In this document: in pieces, positions 8,695 to 18,313 of the stretch | Layout: each line of letters opens with the position of its first letter | How positions within the stretch are numbered: the first letter of the stretch is position 1 | DNA from: Echinimonas agarilytica | GTDB taxonomy: Bacteria > Pseudomonadota > Gammaproteobacteria > Enterobacterales > Neiellaceae | Direction of reading: 5' to 3' | DNA length: 64,000 bases | Assembly: GCF_023703465.1 (NCBI RefSeq) | Contig: NZ_JAMQGP010000002.1 | Coordinates: forward strand, 186,001-250,000 | Program-made: the position numbers and the translations under genes | Notes under the pieces: model-generated | The model's database searches: none | What the model saw: the letters and a program-made list of their open reading frames with translations, nothing else | Told to the model about the DNA's origin: nothing

Positions 8695-10418
8695 CGCTGC
8701 AAAGCTGGCTTGTAGTCGCGGTTTTTATCGCGACTCTTGCAGGGCTTATTCAGTTTCAAAAGCGTCCAGCCATCGTTTTTGGCTGTACGCTTTTGGCAGT
8801 ATTTGGTCTGGATCTAGTATCTACAGAGCAAATGCTGTCTAGCTTGGTCAACCCCGGCCTTGTTACTCTTATCTTACTCATCATTTGCTCCTTTGCTCTT
8901 GAAAAAACACGCTTCTTACGATTCGTTGCGTCCAAAGTTATTCGACCCGGCTTCAAAAGCACATGGTTGCGTTTGTTTACCACTACGGTGTGCTCCTCTG
9001 CGCTATTGAATAACACTGCGGTTGTTGCCACTCTCATTGCCCCTATACGGAGTAATCCTCATCATCCCGCTGGCAAACTACTTCTACCGCTGTCTTACGC
9101 TGCTATATTAGGGGGGACGCTTACTTTAATCGGAACGTCCACCAACCTAATTGTGGATAGCATGCTGTTTGAAGCGGGTGGCGGCAGGTTAGACTTTTTC
9201 GCATTTTCAGCCGTAGGCGCGCTGGCTGTGCTGTTCGGTGGTGTAACGTGCTTTTTCGTTTCTCGATGGCTTCCAGCAACGCGAGTGACCGAAGCCAATG
9301 CTGCCGATTACTTTTTGGATGCCAAGGTTCAGCCCAGCTCTCCATTGATTGGTAAATCGGTGGAAGAAAATGGACTACGGCACCTCGAATCATTGTTCTT
9401 GGTCGAAATCGCACGTGGCGAACGTTTGATTTCACCTGTGACTCCAGCAGAAATTATTCAAGATGGTGACCGTTTAGCATTCAGTGGTGATGTCTCCAAA
9501 GTGATGCAGTTGAGCCACTTTGACGGTCTTAAAATGTTTGCTGATACCAGCGGATTGATGGAGTCGAACCTAACAGAAGTAGTTGTGCGTCCTGATAGTT
9601 CCTTGATTGGTTTAACACTGAAAAATGCAGGTTTCCGAGCTCGTTTTGATGCTGCCGTGGTTGCGATGCGCCGCGATGGGCAGCGCTTGTCAGGCAAGTT
9701 AGGTGAAGTCAAAATCCAAGCCGGAGACTTTTTGGTATTGGCTGTGGGACCCGACTTCTCGTCTCGCAATAATCTAACTAAGAACTTTATTGTGATTAGT
9801 GGTATGGAGCCGGAAAGTAAGCTGAAAGGACGAAAGGAACTGATTGCCGGATTAGGCTTTCTTGCCGTTGTGGGCTTAGCCGCTACCGGAACTTTGAGCT
9901 TACTCAAAGGTTTAATGTTGTTTTTAGGTGTCCTCTACTTCACTAATTGCCTAAGCTTAAATGAAGTGCAGCGACGTTTGCCGTTGGACATTTGGCTGGT
10001 GGTGGCGTCGGCTCTTACGTTAGCGCACGCTTTGACCAATACAGGTATGGTCCAAAGTTTTTCTGGACAATTTGCTGCAGGCATAGGGCAAGACAACCTG
10101 TATTTAGCATTTGTAGCAATGTACTTGTTAACCTTGATATTGACTGAGTTGGTGACCAACAATGCAGCAGCCGCTTTAGTGTTTCCAATATCGTATGGTT
10201 TGGCGCTGGGGTTGGGTGTTGATCCGATGCCATTTATCATGGCGGTAGCCTTTGGCGCTAGCGCTAGTTTTATAAGCCCGTATGGATACCAAACTAATTT
10301 AATGGTGTACAACGCGGGTCAGTATCAAATAAAAGATTTCTTGAAGGCTGGGCTTCCGGTTTCGGTTGTATACAGCATCGTGGTATTGCTCGCAGTACCG
10401 TATTTCTTTCCTTTTTAG
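8691..10418 (+). CDS. SLC13 family permease with two RCK-C domains, probable sulfate transporter
   Basis: A 575-residue membrane protein. An N-terminal SLC13-type transport half (motifs [12 protein letters not shown] and [11 protein letters not shown]) is followed by two TrkA-C/RCK-C regulatory domains at roughly residues 205-370 and a C-terminal half with [12 protein letters not shown]. This domain order is that of SAC1-like permeases annotated as sulfate transporters in many marine bacteria. The gene overlaps cysN by four bases and precedes cysC by 12, so its product is made with the sulfate-activating enzymes, which supports sulfate uptake. No ABC-type cys transporter is visible in the window. 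Substrate is inferred from context. Confidence 0.88.
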   Translation: MTLQSWLVVAVFIATLAGLIQFQKRPAIVFGCTLLAVFGLDLVSTEQMLSSLVNPGLVTLILLIICSFALEKTRFLRFVASKVIRPGFKSTWLRLFTTTVCSSALLNNTAVVATLIAPIRSNPHHPAGKLLLPLSYAAILGGTLTLIGTSTNLIVDSMLFEAGGGRLDFFAFSAVGALAVLFGGVTCFFVSRWLPATRVTEANAADYFLDAKVQPSSPLIGKSVEENGLRHLESLFLVEIARGERLISPVTPAEIIQDGDRLAFSGDVSKVMQLSHFDGLKMFADTSGLMESNLTEVVVRPDSSLIGLTLKNAGFRARFDAAVVAMRRDGQRLSGKLGEVKIQAGDFLVLAVGPDFSSRNNLTKNFIVISGMEPESKLKGRKELIAGLGFLAVVGLAATGTLSLLKGLMLFLGVLYFTNCLSLNEVQRRLPLDIWLVVASALTLAHALTNTGMVQSFSGQFAAGIGQDNLYLAFVAMYLLTLILTELVTNNAAAALVFPISYGLALGLGVDPMPFIMAVAFGASASFISPYGYQTNLMVYNAGQYQIKDFLKAGLPVSVVYSIVVLLAVPYFFPF

Positions 10419-10430
10419 GGTGGGACGACC

Positions 10431-11036
10431 ATGACAGAGAATATTGTTTGGCATGATCACAAAGTGAGTCGAGAAGCGCGTAATCAACTGTGTGGCCATA
10501 AGTCATGTGTGCTTTGGTATACCGGTTTAAGTGGTTCGGGCAAATCGACAATTGCAAACGCTGTAGATGAGTTATTGCATAAACGTAGCGTCCATACCTA
10601 CGTTTTGGATGGGGATAATATCCGCCATGGCTTGAACGGTGATTTAGCGTTTTCTGACAAAGATCGCGTTGAAAACATTCGCCGCGTAGGTGAAGTTGCT
10701 AAACTGTTTGTTGATTCCGGACTTATCGTCACAACGGCGTTTATTTCTCCATTTAGGGCTGACCGTAAGTTGGCTCGTAAACTGTTTGAGCAGGGCGAAT
10801 TTGTAGAAGTGTTCATCGATACGCCGTTAGAAGTGTGTGAGCAACGCGATCCAAAAGGTCTGTATAAAAAAGCTCGTGCCGGGAAAATCCCTCATTTCAC
10901 TGGAATCGATTCTGAATACGAAGCACCAGATGGTGCCGAGTTGATTGTTGAAACAGATGGCCGTAGCGTGATTGATTGCGCTCATCAGGTTGTAGCGTAT
11001 TTAGCCGAAAACGGTTATCTCGACACCAATAAGTAA
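10431..11036 (+). CDS. cysC: Adenylylsulfate (APS) kinase
   Basis: A 201-residue kinase, the same length as E. coli CysC, that phosphorylates APS at the 3' position to give PAPS. The Walker A motif GLSGSGKS lies at residues 32-39, followed by the substrate-binding [10 protein letters not shown] and FISPFRADR segments and the lid region [10 protein letters not shown]. It lies between the permease and cysQ with short gaps, as part of the cys operon. PAPS reductase and sulfite reductase genes are not in the window. Confidence 0.97.
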   Translation: MTENIVWHDHKVSREARNQLCGHKSCVLWYTGLSGSGKSTIANAVDELLHKRSVHTYVLDGDNIRHGLNGDLAFSDKDRVENIRRVGEVAKLFVDSGLIVTTAFISPFRADRKLARKLFEQGEFVEVFIDTPLEVCEQRDPKGLYKKARAGKIPHFTGIDSEYEAPDGAELIVETDGRSVIDCAHQVVAYLAENGYLDTNK

Positions 11037-11059
11037 TTTGATATAACAAGGACGATTGA

Positions 11060-11836
11060 ATGTCTGAAATAATCAATCAACAGCTGATTGATGATGTAAT
11101 TGCGATTGCGAAAGACGCAGGCAAAGGCATCATGACAGTATATGCGCGAGACTTCTCTATTTACGAGAAGGATGATAAAAGCCCGCTAACAGAGGCCGAT
11201 TTACTCGCTCACAACATTATTGTTGATGGCCTTGCAACGTTGCCGACTCAATTCCCGATTCTCTCTGAAGAGAATGCAGATATTAGTTGGGAAGAGCGCA
11301 AGTCTTGGACGACCTATTGGTTGGTTGACCCGCTCGATGGCACTAAAGAATTCATCAAACAAAATGGTGAATTTACCGTGAATATTGCACTTGTGCATCA
11401 AGGCGTGCCGATTATGGGTGTTGTTTATGCGCCTGCAATTGAAACCCTGTACTGGGGAGCGCAAGGTTTCGGAGCATTTAAAAAACTTGATGCCAGTGAA
11501 GCTGTCTCTATTCAAGCGAAATCGGCCGAAGCGGGGGAAACGGTTAAAGTCGTGGGGAGTCGTTCTCACCCAAGCCCTGATATGGCTTCCTATCTCGAGC
11601 AGTTTGAGTCGCACGAAATGATTGCTATGGGTAGCTCACTTAAGTTGTGTCTGGTTGCTGAAGGCGTCGCTCATGTGTATCCACGTTTAGGTCCTACCAG
11701 TGAGTGGGATACTGGGGCCGCTCACGGTGTAGTGCTTCAATCAGGAGCCCGTGTGGTTACCATTGACGGTGCAGCGTTGCAGTACAATCAGAAAGACTCA
11801 GTACTCAACCCTTACTTTATTGTTGAGCCTGTCTAA
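11060..11836 (+). CDS. cysQ: 3'(2'),5'-bisphosphate nucleotidase
   Basis: A 258-residue inositol-monophosphatase-fold enzyme that removes the 3' phosphate of PAP (and possibly PAPS), preventing the build-up of this by-product of sulfate reduction. Metal-binding motifs are present: SEEN (residues 69-72), DPLDGTKEF (90-98) and WDTGAAHGV near the C-terminus. It is 23 bases after cysC and has AAGGA before the ATG. Its position at the end of the cys operon, ahead of a terminator, ties it to PAPS turnover. Confidence 0.95.
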   Translation: MSEIINQQLIDDVIAIAKDAGKGIMTVYARDFSIYEKDDKSPLTEADLLAHNIIVDGLATLPTQFPILSEENADISWEERKSWTTYWLVDPLDGTKEFIKQNGEFTVNIALVHQGVPIMGVVYAPAIETLYWGAQGFGAFKKLDASEAVSIQAKSAEAGETVKVVGSRSHPSPDMASYLEQFESHEMIAMGSSLKLCLVAEGVAHVYPRLGPTSEWDTGAAHGVVLQSGARVVTIDGAALQYNQKDSVLNPYFIVEPV

Positions 11837-11865
11837 GCTTTTTCGTGTTTAACGTTATGAATCAC

Positions 11866-11893
11866 AAAAGGGGAACTGAGTTCCTCTTTTTTT
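11866..11893 (+). terminator. Rho-independent terminator of the cys operon
   Basis: The stem AGGGGAAC/GTTCCTCT (one G-T pair) with a three-base loop is flanked by A and T runs and lies about 30 bases after the cysQ stop. Confidence 0.75.
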
Positions 11894-11978
11894 ATGTCTT
11901 GGGTTTAGGAAACGCAAGGCAAAACTTGTGCTTTGGTGTCAACCCATACAGATTGAAAGGGATGACTACTGAATATAT

Positions 11979-12923
11979 ATGCGTATGCCAAATAAACAGA
12001 TTACAACATCAGAACCTATTCGTATCGGTATTGATCTTGGGGGTACAAAAACTGAATGCGTTGCGCTGGATTCGAACACTGGAGAGCAACTATTCAGAGA
12101 GCGCTTGCCCACCGAAAAAGGGGATTACTATGGAACCTTGGATACCATTAGGCACTTAGTGTCCCTTGCTGAAACGGAGTTGGCAGAAACAGCTTCAGTT
12201 GGTGTAGGAATTCCTGGAACGCTTTCAGGTCAAACTGGTTTTGTAAAAAATGCCAATTCTATTTGGCTCAATGGGCGAGACTTTAAGAATGATTTAGAAT
12301 CCATCTTAGGCCGCTCAATACGTCTGGCCAATGACGCCAATTGCTTTGCTGTTTCTGAGGCGGTTGACGGCGCTGGAATGGGCGCTGATGTGGTGTTTGG
12401 TATCATATTAGGTACAGGCGTGGGAGCGGGGCTTGTGGTTCATCAAAGCGTGATTAACGGCGCCAACGGCCTTGCTGGAGAATGGGGGCATAACGGGCTT
12501 CATCGACCTACGGTGGAAGAGATAGAGCTCGCTACATCATGTTATTGCGGCCAGCATGGTTGTATTGAAACCTGGCTTTCTGGGCCTAGTTTCGAGCGAG
12601 AGTACTTTAAGCTCTCAGGCTTATCACTCAATGCTTCGAGTATTGTCCATAAAATGCTGACCGGTGACGATGCGGCTCAACAGTGTATGAAGAGCTACTG
12701 TTCTCGCTTAGTTCGCTCACTTGCTCACATGGTTAATATGATTGACCCTGATGTCATTGTGTTGGGCGGTGGAATGTCGAATGTTGATGCATTGTACCCA
12801 TATCTCAACACCCATTTGGAATCGCATGTATTTGGTCAAGAGTGTAAAACTAAAGTCGTGAAGAATGAGCATGGCGACTCGAGTGGTGTGCGCGGCGCAG
12901 CGTGGTTGTGGGGCAGAACCTAA
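11979..12923 (+). CDS. mak: ROK family fructokinase (Mak-type)
   Basis: A 314-residue sugar kinase that would phosphorylate fructose (or a related hexose) with ATP in the cytoplasm. The phosphate-binding motif GIDLGGTKTE is at residues 18-27. The ROK zinc site is CYCGQHGC (C188, C190, C195) with H171 in GEWGHN. Long stretches match E. coli Mak as I recall it, including NANSIWLNG, ANDANCFAVSEAVDG, PDVIVLGGGMSNVD and the C-terminal HGDSSGVRGAAWLW, making fructokinase more likely than N-acetylglucosamine kinase. It appears monocistronic between two terminators. ATG 11979 or ATG 11985 could start it. Confidence 0.88.
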   Translation: MRMPNKQITTSEPIRIGIDLGGTKTECVALDSNTGEQLFRERLPTEKGDYYGTLDTIRHLVSLAETELAETASVGVGIPGTLSGQTGFVKNANSIWLNGRDFKNDLESILGRSIRLANDANCFAVSEAVDGAGMGADVVFGIILGTGVGAGLVVHQSVINGANGLAGEWGHNGLHRPTVEEIELATSCYCGQHGCIETWLSGPSFEREYFKLSGLSLNASSIVHKMLTGDDAAQQCMKSYCSRLVRSLAHMVNMIDPDVIVLGGGMSNVDALYPYLNTHLESHVFGQECKTKVVKNEHGDSSGVRGAAWLWGRT

Positions 12924-12938
12924 CGCTCTAAGCATTCC

Positions 12939-12967
12939 AAAAAAATAGCCCCTGAGTTGGGGCTATT
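12939..12967 (-). terminator. Terminator between mak and lipA
   Basis: A perfect 9-bp stem (AATAGCCCC/GGGGCTATT) with a six-base loop is followed, on the minus strand, by seven T residues. It mainly ends the ybeD-lipB-lipA transcript, and the hairpin could also stop mak. Confidence 0.85.
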
Positions 12968-12996
12968 GCGACGTTTGATATTGTACAATTAGATGA

Positions 12997-13962
12997 TTAC
13001 TTCACTTCTTCGCCAGCCGCTTGTTTATCGGCATGATAGCTAGAGCGCACTAACGGACCACATGCAGCGTGATCGTAGCCGAGCTCTTCGGCTGATTCGC
13101 GGAACATGTCGAATTCGTCTGGATGCACGTAGCGCTTTACAGGCAAGTGATGCAAGCTGGGCTGTAAATACTGTCCGATGGTTAGCATGTTTGCGTTGTG
13201 GTCACGTAGATCTTTCATGACTTCCAGTATTTCGTCGTTGGTTTCACCTAGACCAACCATAAGCCCTGATTTTGTGGGGATGTCGGGGAACATCTCGCCA
13301 AAACGGCGGATCAACTCAAGTGACCATTTATAGTTTGCGCCCGGACGGGCCATTTTATAAAGGCGTGGAGCCGTTTCTAAGTTATGGTTAAAGACGTCTG
13401 GTGGATTCTTTGCAAGCTCTTCAAGGGCAACATCCATTCGGCCACGAAAGTCCGGTACTAGTATCTCAATTTGGATATCAGGTGAATAACGGCGAATAGC
13501 TTCAACACAGTCAGCAAAGTGTTTGGCGCCCCCGTCTCGCAGATCATCGCGGTCAACCGAAGTGATCACTACATAACGCAAGCCCATATCGGCAATGGTT
13601 CGACCGAGTTTTTCTGGCTCATTCTCGTCGGGCGCTAAAGGTTTGCCATTGGCAACATCGCAGAACGGACATTTACGAGTGCAAATATCACCCAAAATCA
13701 TGAAGGTCGCTGTGCCTTTGTTAAAACATTCTGCGAGGTTTGGACATGATGCTTCCTCACAAACAGAATGTAGTCCGTGCTTGCGCATTCCTTCTTTCAC
13801 TCGCTGAATATTGGCATTTGAAGCAGGTAGTTTGACCTTCATCCAAGGTGGCTTTCTCAGCATTTCTTCTTTTTCACTTGGAATCACAGTGATTGGGATA
13901 TGCTGTACTTTGTCGGCATCGCGTTTTTTAACACCGGCTTCTGAACGGGTACTTTTAGTCAT
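12997..13962 (-). CDS. lipA: Lipoyl synthase
   Basis: A 321-residue radical-SAM enzyme, exactly the E. coli length, that inserts two sulfurs into protein-bound octanoate. Both clusters are visible: the auxiliary cluster motif C-x4-C-x5-C ([13 protein letters not shown]) and the radical-SAM motif C-x3-C-x2-C (CTRKCPFC). The C-terminal R-S-S-Y cluster ligand is also present (VRSSYHAD). The open frame continues to 14010, but ATG 13962 follows AGGTGA and gives the family start. It overlaps the 3' end of lipB by eight bases, so the two are translated together. Confidence 0.97.
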   Translation of the reverse strand: MTKSTRSEAGVKKRDADKVQHIPITVIPSEKEEMLRKPPWMKVKLPASNANIQRVKEGMRKHGLHSVCEEASCPNLAECFNKGTATFMILGDICTRKCPFCDVANGKPLAPDENEPEKLGRTIADMGLRYVVITSVDRDDLRDGGAKHFADCVEAIRRYSPDIQIEILVPDFRGRMDVALEELAKNPPDVFNHNLETAPRLYKMARPGANYKWSLELIRRFGEMFPDIPTKSGLMVGLGETNDEILEVMKDLRDHNANMLTIGQYLQPSLHHLPVKRYVHPDEFDMFRESAEELGYDHAACGPLVRSSYHADKQAAGEEVK

Positions 13963-14611
13963 GCACTTCACCTGGAAGTTTGTTGTTATTCTGTGTTGTA
14001 GGGTAGCCAAGCCGCTTGGCTAAGCGTTGTGCTAGTTTTGGGCCTGCCTCTTCGACGCTTTTCAAGCCGTCTATTAACGATGTTTGTGTCATCGCCATAC
14101 CTGCATACCCGCATGGGTTAATATACTGGAAAGGTGACAAGTCCATATTAATATTCAGTGCTAAACCGTGAAAGGTGCAGCCTCGTCTTACACGTAAACC
14201 AAGCGACGCTATTTTTGCGTCGTTAACGTACACCCCCGGAGCATCGCATTTTGCATAGGCTTCTATATGGTCTTCGGCCAACAATTCTACGATTGCTTGC
14301 TCCATATGAGTCACTAAATCGCGAACAGTAATTTTTAACCGGCGCAAATCTAACAGCAAATAGATGATTAGTTGTCCTGGCCCATGGTAGGTCACTTGCC
14401 CACCTCGATCGGCTTTAACAATCGGTATATCCGTTGCCATTAAAATGTGTTCAGGTTTTCCTGCTTGCCCTTGGGTGAAGACTGGAGTGTGCTCCAGCAG
14501 CCACAGCTCATCTGGCGTGTCTTTATCTCGATGATTGGTAAAGTCTTGCATGGCTTGCCAGCATTCTTCATAGGGTTGCTGGCCAAGGGAGCGGATGACA
14601 AGTGTGTTCAC
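13955..14611 (-). CDS. lipB: Octanoyl-(acyl carrier protein):protein N-octanoyltransferase
   Basis: A 218-residue transferase that moves octanoate from acyl carrier protein to lipoyl domains, the first step of lipoate synthesis. The [10 protein letters not shown] and [13 protein letters not shown] motifs, the catalytic lysine in AKIASLG and the catalytic cysteine in INPCGYAGM are all present. The start codon is GTG (14611). It lies 21 bases after ybeD and overlaps lipA, as in the enterobacterial ybeD-lipB-lipA arrangement. Confidence 0.96.
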   Translation of the reverse strand: MNTLVIRSLGQQPYEECWQAMQDFTNHRDKDTPDELWLLEHTPVFTQGQAGKPEHILMATDIPIVKADRGGQVTYHGPGQLIIYLLLDLRRLKITVRDLVTHMEQAIVELLAEDHIEAYAKCDAPGVYVNDAKIASLGLRVRRGCTFHGLALNINMDLSPFQYINPCGYAGMAMTQTSLIDGLKSVEEAGPKLAQRLAKRLGYPTTQNNNKLPGEVHD

Positions 14612-14632
14612 GACGAAGACTCGATCAAGTTT

Positions 14633-14896
14633 TTATAGAACGTAACGGACAAGGTCAATATGTCCTAGCGCTTTATAAAGTGTTTCAACGTGCTCTTTGC
14701 TGGTCACAGTGACACTGACAGTCACGCTATGATAAGTGCCTTTAGAGCTTGGTTTTACTGTAGGTGAGTAGTCACCCGGAGCGTGAATTTGAATCACGTC
14801 TACGATTTTAGATGTTAAATCATCGTGCGCTACGCCTAAAACTTTAAACGGAAAACTGCATGGAAAGTCCAACAGTTCATCAAATTTAGTGTCCAT
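14633..14896 (-). CDS. ybeD: YbeD/DUF493 family protein
   Basis: An 87-residue protein, the same length as E. coli YbeD. It starts [19 protein letters not shown] and has the ACT-like regulatory fold described for the DUF493 family; the biochemical role is not established. A longer frame to 14947 exists, but ATG 14896 has GGGAG upstream and matches the family start. It heads the ybeD-lipB-lipA transcript, and its upstream gap to the dacA terminator leaves room for a promoter. Confidence 0.92.
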   Translation of the reverse strand: MDTKFDELLDFPCSFPFKVLGVAHDDLTSKIVDVIQIHAPGDYSPTVKPSSKGTYHSVTVSVTVTSKEHVETLYKALGHIDLVRYVL

Positions 14897-15026
14897 AAAT
14901 GCTCCCATAAAACTTGAGTAAGCCCCATTAGATGGCGATTCTAGCACGAACTTTCAAGGGGGGTGAGCGAAGCTGTAATAAAATTACAGTACGGTTTGAT
15001 ACAGGAGGGGGACAGAGGCGAAATAA

Positions 15027-15052
15027 AAAAGGTCGCTGAACAGCGACCTTTT
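15027..15052 (-). terminator. Rho-independent terminator of dacA
   Basis: The inverted repeat AAAAGGTCGCTG/CAGCGACCTTTT has a tiny central loop. On the minus strand it is followed by a run of six T residues. It separates dacA from the ybeD-lipB-lipA unit. Confidence 0.9.
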
Positions 15053-15082
15053 AAAACGGGCAGTAAATTTAAAACGAATTAG

Positions 15083-16264
15083 TTAAAATAAGTTATTAAA
15101 TAACAAGAGAATTTGATCAATCAAGCGGCTGAACCATCCGGCTTCTTCCACATCATGTAATGCAACCAGTGGGTACTCCGCAATATCTTCACCATTGAGC
15201 GTCACGTGTACAGTGCCGTAGCGGTCACCTTTTTTAACCGGAGCTTCTGGGCGCTCGGTTAACTCAAAGTCGGCTTTGAGGTTTTTCACTTGCCCTTTTG
15301 GAAGAGTCGTGGCGACCGTTTCAAGAACGCCTAGCTGCACCTGTTCTTTGGTGCCGAACCAAACGCGCTCTTCGGCAAATACGGTTTCGGGTTCATAGGG
15401 TACAACGGTCTCGAAGAATCGAAAGCCGTATTGCAGTAACTTACGGTTTTCAGCGTTGCGAGATCGAGTGCTCTCGGTGCCCATTACAACAGCAACAAGG
15501 CGCATGCCGTCTTTTTCTGCTGAAGAGACAAGACTATATCCGGCATCATTGGTATGGCCGGTTTTGATTCCGTCCGCTCCAAGGTCTTTGTCCCACAGCA
15601 GGGCGTTTCGGTTAAATTGTTCTCGGCCATCCCAAGTGTAACTTTTCTCGCCGTAAATCTTGTACTCTTCTGGCAAATCACGAATGAGAGCCGTGCCGAG
15701 TGTGGCCATGTCGCGTGGTGTGGTGTAGTGCTCTCCTGCGTCTAGACCATGACTGTTCATGAAGTGAGATTGCTCCATGCCTAGATGCTTGGCATAGGCG
15801 TTCATCATGTCTACAAAGGCACTTTCTGTGCCTGCAAGGTGCTCCGCTACAGCGATACATGCATCATTGCCCGAAACGATGACGATACCCTTATTTAATT
15901 CGCCCAACGGTACCTCGGTGTTGACCTGAACAAACATGAGTGATGAACCGCGCAAATCTTTGTTGGTGTACAAAGATGCATTGGGTCCAATTTTAACCAT
16001 GTCTTCTGGGCTGACATTTCCGTTTTTTATTTCGGTTCCGAGCACATAGCTAGTCATCATTTTAGTGAGACTGGCAGGGGCTAAACGTTCGTCCGCATTG
16101 TGCGACACTAAAGTGCGACCCGTTAAATAGTCCACCAGAATGTAGCCTTTGGCGGCAACCTTAGGAGGATCCGGTGTGATAACAGGCGCTGCAACTGACA
16201 AGCCTGATACTGCGAGAGCAACAAGACCAATTGAAATCGAACGTAGAGGATTGTTTTTGAACAT
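15083..16264 (-). CDS. dacA: D-alanyl-D-alanine carboxypeptidase (PBP5 family)
   Basis: A 393-residue periplasmic enzyme that trims the terminal D-Ala from peptidoglycan stem peptides. It has an N-terminal signal peptide (about residues 1-25), the catalytic SLTK at 65-68, SGN at 131-133 and KTG near 230. These are followed by the PBP5 C-terminal beta domain and a C-terminal amphipathic anchor (WFSRLIDQILLLFNNLF). A longer frame to 16336 exists, but the signal peptide begins at ATG 16264; no strong Shine-Dalgarno is seen there. It is downstream of rlpA with a 160-base gap that probably holds its own promoter. Confidence 0.95.
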   Translation of the reverse strand: MFKNNPLRSISIGLVALAVSGLSVAAPVITPDPPKVAAKGYILVDYLTGRTLVSHNADERLAPASLTKMMTSYVLGTEIKNGNVSPEDMVKIGPNASLYTNKDLRGSSLMFVQVNTEVPLGELNKGIVIVSGNDACIAVAEHLAGTESAFVDMMNAYAKHLGMEQSHFMNSHGLDAGEHYTTPRDMATLGTALIRDLPEEYKIYGEKSYTWDGREQFNRNALLWDKDLGADGIKTGHTNDAGYSLVSSAEKDGMRLVAVVMGTESTRSRNAENRKLLQYGFRFFETVVPYEPETVFAEERVWFGTKEQVQLGVLETVATTLPKGQVKNLKADFELTERPEAPVKKGDRYGTVHVTLNGEDIAEYPLVALHDVEEAGWFSRLIDQILLLFNNLF

Positions 16265-16424
16265 AATTAAGCTATTAAGTGTTAATCCTGAAAAATAATG
16301 CTGGCGCAAGCATACCATGCCTGAAGGCGCCTTCACACGACACTAGGACATCAATTTAGTCGTTCTTATTCTCAATAGGTGTTGCTGTTAATGAGTCGAT
16401 AAATTGATGTGAAAAATATTTCCT

Positions 16425-17327
16425 TTATTGAGCATAGACCTTGAATGCCGAAGAAAATTCCCCTTGTTTCAATATTTCTATTAGTTTGTTGGCGTCGTCC
16501 TCGGTTTTGAAAGGGCCGAGCTGAACTTTGTGGATCTGTTGTTCATTAATCGTGCGTGCATCGGTTTCAAATAACAGGGCAAGTTGATCGACCAGCCGTG
16601 CGGCTTTTGTCGAATCTTGCGTTGCCGTCACTTGAACATAAAGATCCGGCTCAGTATTAGTCGGTGACATGGCTGGCGATGCTGCTATAGGGAGAGTCTC
16701 TGCTGTTTGGGCTTCGACCTTGAGAGACGTTGATACCGGTGTGATTGCTTCAAATAGGGGCTCTTGTTCCCATGGAGGAGGAACGACAATGGCTTCTAAT
16801 TTAACTTTTGATGTGCCACTTTTGAGCATGTCCAATTTGTGTGCAGCCGCGTAGGACAAATCAATAACACGACCTTGATGAAACGGGCCTCTATCATTCA
16901 CACGCACAATAACTTGCTTACCGTTGTCGATGCGGGTGACTTTTACGTAGGTTGGTATGGGTAAGTTTTTGTGTGCTGCCGACATAGCGTACATATCGTA
17001 AATTTCACCATTGCTAGTCTTGTGGCCGTGGAATTTTTTGCCATACCAGCTGGCATGCCCAACTTCCGTAAAGCCTTTGGCATGATCCATCACGCGATAG
17101 GTTTTGCCTCGAACCGTGTACTGGCTTCGATTTCCTCCGCGAGATTTAGGCTCATATTTGGGCACGGCATCGCTGAGTTCTTTTAGCTCAGGGATACTTT
17201 CCGGAGCACTGTCATGTTTTTGATGGTATCGCCGCTCTTGGTATTTATCCGATTCGCTTTTAGGTGGCGAATTTGAACACGCCGCTAAACTGCTGATACA
17301 AGCAACAGCAAAAAACCACTTCATCAT
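16425..17327 (-). CDS. rlpA: Septal-ring lytic transglycosylase RlpA family lipoprotein
   Basis: A 300-residue lipoprotein with lipobox LAAC (C17). A disordered, charged linker leads to a double-psi beta-barrel domain (about residues 85-180; [12 protein letters not shown] and RVNDRGPF are the family signatures) and then a C-terminal SPOR domain (about 225-300) that binds denuded septal glycan. In relatives RlpA cleaves naked glycan strands. The start is ATG 17327, overlapping the mltB stop as TAATG; ATG 17324 is an alternative. It is the last gene of the leuS-rlpA unit. Confidence 0.94.
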   Translation of the reverse strand: MMKWFFAVACISSLAACSNSPPKSESDKYQERRYHQKHDSAPESIPELKELSDAVPKYEPKSRGGNRSQYTVRGKTYRVMDHAKGFTEVGHASWYGKKFHGHKTSNGEIYDMYAMSAAHKNLPIPTYVKVTRIDNGKQVIVRVNDRGPFHQGRVIDLSYAAAHKLDMLKSGTSKVKLEAIVVPPPWEQEPLFEAITPVSTSLKVEAQTAETLPIAASPAMSPTNTEPDLYVQVTATQDSTKAARLVDQLALLFETDARTINEQQIHKVQLGPFKTEDDANKLIEILKQGEFSSAFKVYAQ

Positions 17328-18313
17328 TACTGTGCGGCCTTGTCGCGTGCGAGCCATTCACTAAGTTGATACACCGCCATAGCGTACAAACGGCTGTGGT
17401 TGTAGCGGGTGATGACATAAAAGTTATTGCAGCCTAGCCAATATTGAGTGAGCCCTTCGTCCATCGACAAGGGGAATAGCATGGCTTTGTCTTGAGCCGA
17501 CAACGGTAAGGTCGTTTTTAAACCTGCTTGTTCAAAGTCTTGCCACTTATGTTTGATCTTTGTACTCGTTTGACTGAGTGCTTTGGCTTGCTCTGTGAGT
17601 TCCACCGATTCAGTCACGCAGCCATCTTTGGTCCAGCCGTGTTGTGCAAAATAATTGGCGACACTGCCAATGGCATCGACGGGGTTATTGAGCAAGTCGC
17701 GCTTGCCGTCATCATCAAAATCAATGGCATATGCGCGGTAGCTAGAGCTAATAAATTGAGGAAAGCCCATGGCGCCCGCATATGAGCCATGGATCGCAGC
17801 TGGATCCCAGCCTTGCTCATGACTTAAAGCTAGAAAGTGTCCAAGTTCAGAGCTAAAAAATTTTGCACGTTTAGGATAATGAAATCCAAGTGTGTACAAA
17901 GAATCGAGCACTTTTTCATTGCCTTTGAAGCGACCAAAAAAAGTTTCAACCCCAATGATTGCGACAATCACTTGTGCCGGAACGCCAAATTCAGCTTCGG
18001 CTTTGGCCAATGTTTCTTCGTGCTCAGACCAGAATTCAAGGCCCTGATCAACACGCTCTTGTTTTAAAAAAATGGTTTGATATTTGTGCCATGGCTTTGC
18101 TTCCCACGGGGTATTCATCTTGGTAATAATTTCGGGATTTAACGTAGCCTTGCTGGCTTGATTGGCAACCCAGCTGGGATCGAGATTATAGCTGTCACTA
18201 ATTTTCTTAATATATGCGTCCGAAATTGTATTTGATGCGTGCGTCACCGTTGAGGTGGTGAGCAACGCAGCTGCGCAAAAAATCGAGAAAATGCGACGAG
18301 AAATAGAATTCAT
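17327..18313 (-). CDS. mltB: Lytic murein transglycosylase B
   Basis: A 328-residue family GH103 muramidase that cleaves glycan strands to 1,6-anhydro products. The catalytic glutamate lies in IIGVETFFG, and other family segments follow ([34 protein letters not shown]). The signal peptide ends near THAS and has no proper lipobox (the only early Cys is in FSIFC), so unlike E. coli MltB it is probably soluble in the periplasm. It overlaps rodA by four bases (ATGA) and rlpA by one, so this murein hydrolase is coupled to the elongasome genes. Confidence 0.94.
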   Translation of the reverse strand: MNSISRRIFSIFCAAALLTTSTVTHASNTISDAYIKKISDSYNLDPSWVANQASKATLNPEIITKMNTPWEAKPWHKYQTIFLKQERVDQGLEFWSEHEETLAKAEAEFGVPAQVIVAIIGVETFFGRFKGNEKVLDSLYTLGFHYPKRAKFFSSELGHFLALSHEQGWDPAAIHGSYAGAMGFPQFISSSYRAYAIDFDDDGKRDLLNNPVDAIGSVANYFAQHGWTKDGCVTESVELTEQAKALSQTSTKIKHKWQDFEQAGLKTTLPLSAQDKAMLFPLSMDEGLTQYWLGCNNFYVITRYNHSRLYAMAVYQLSEWLARDKAAQ

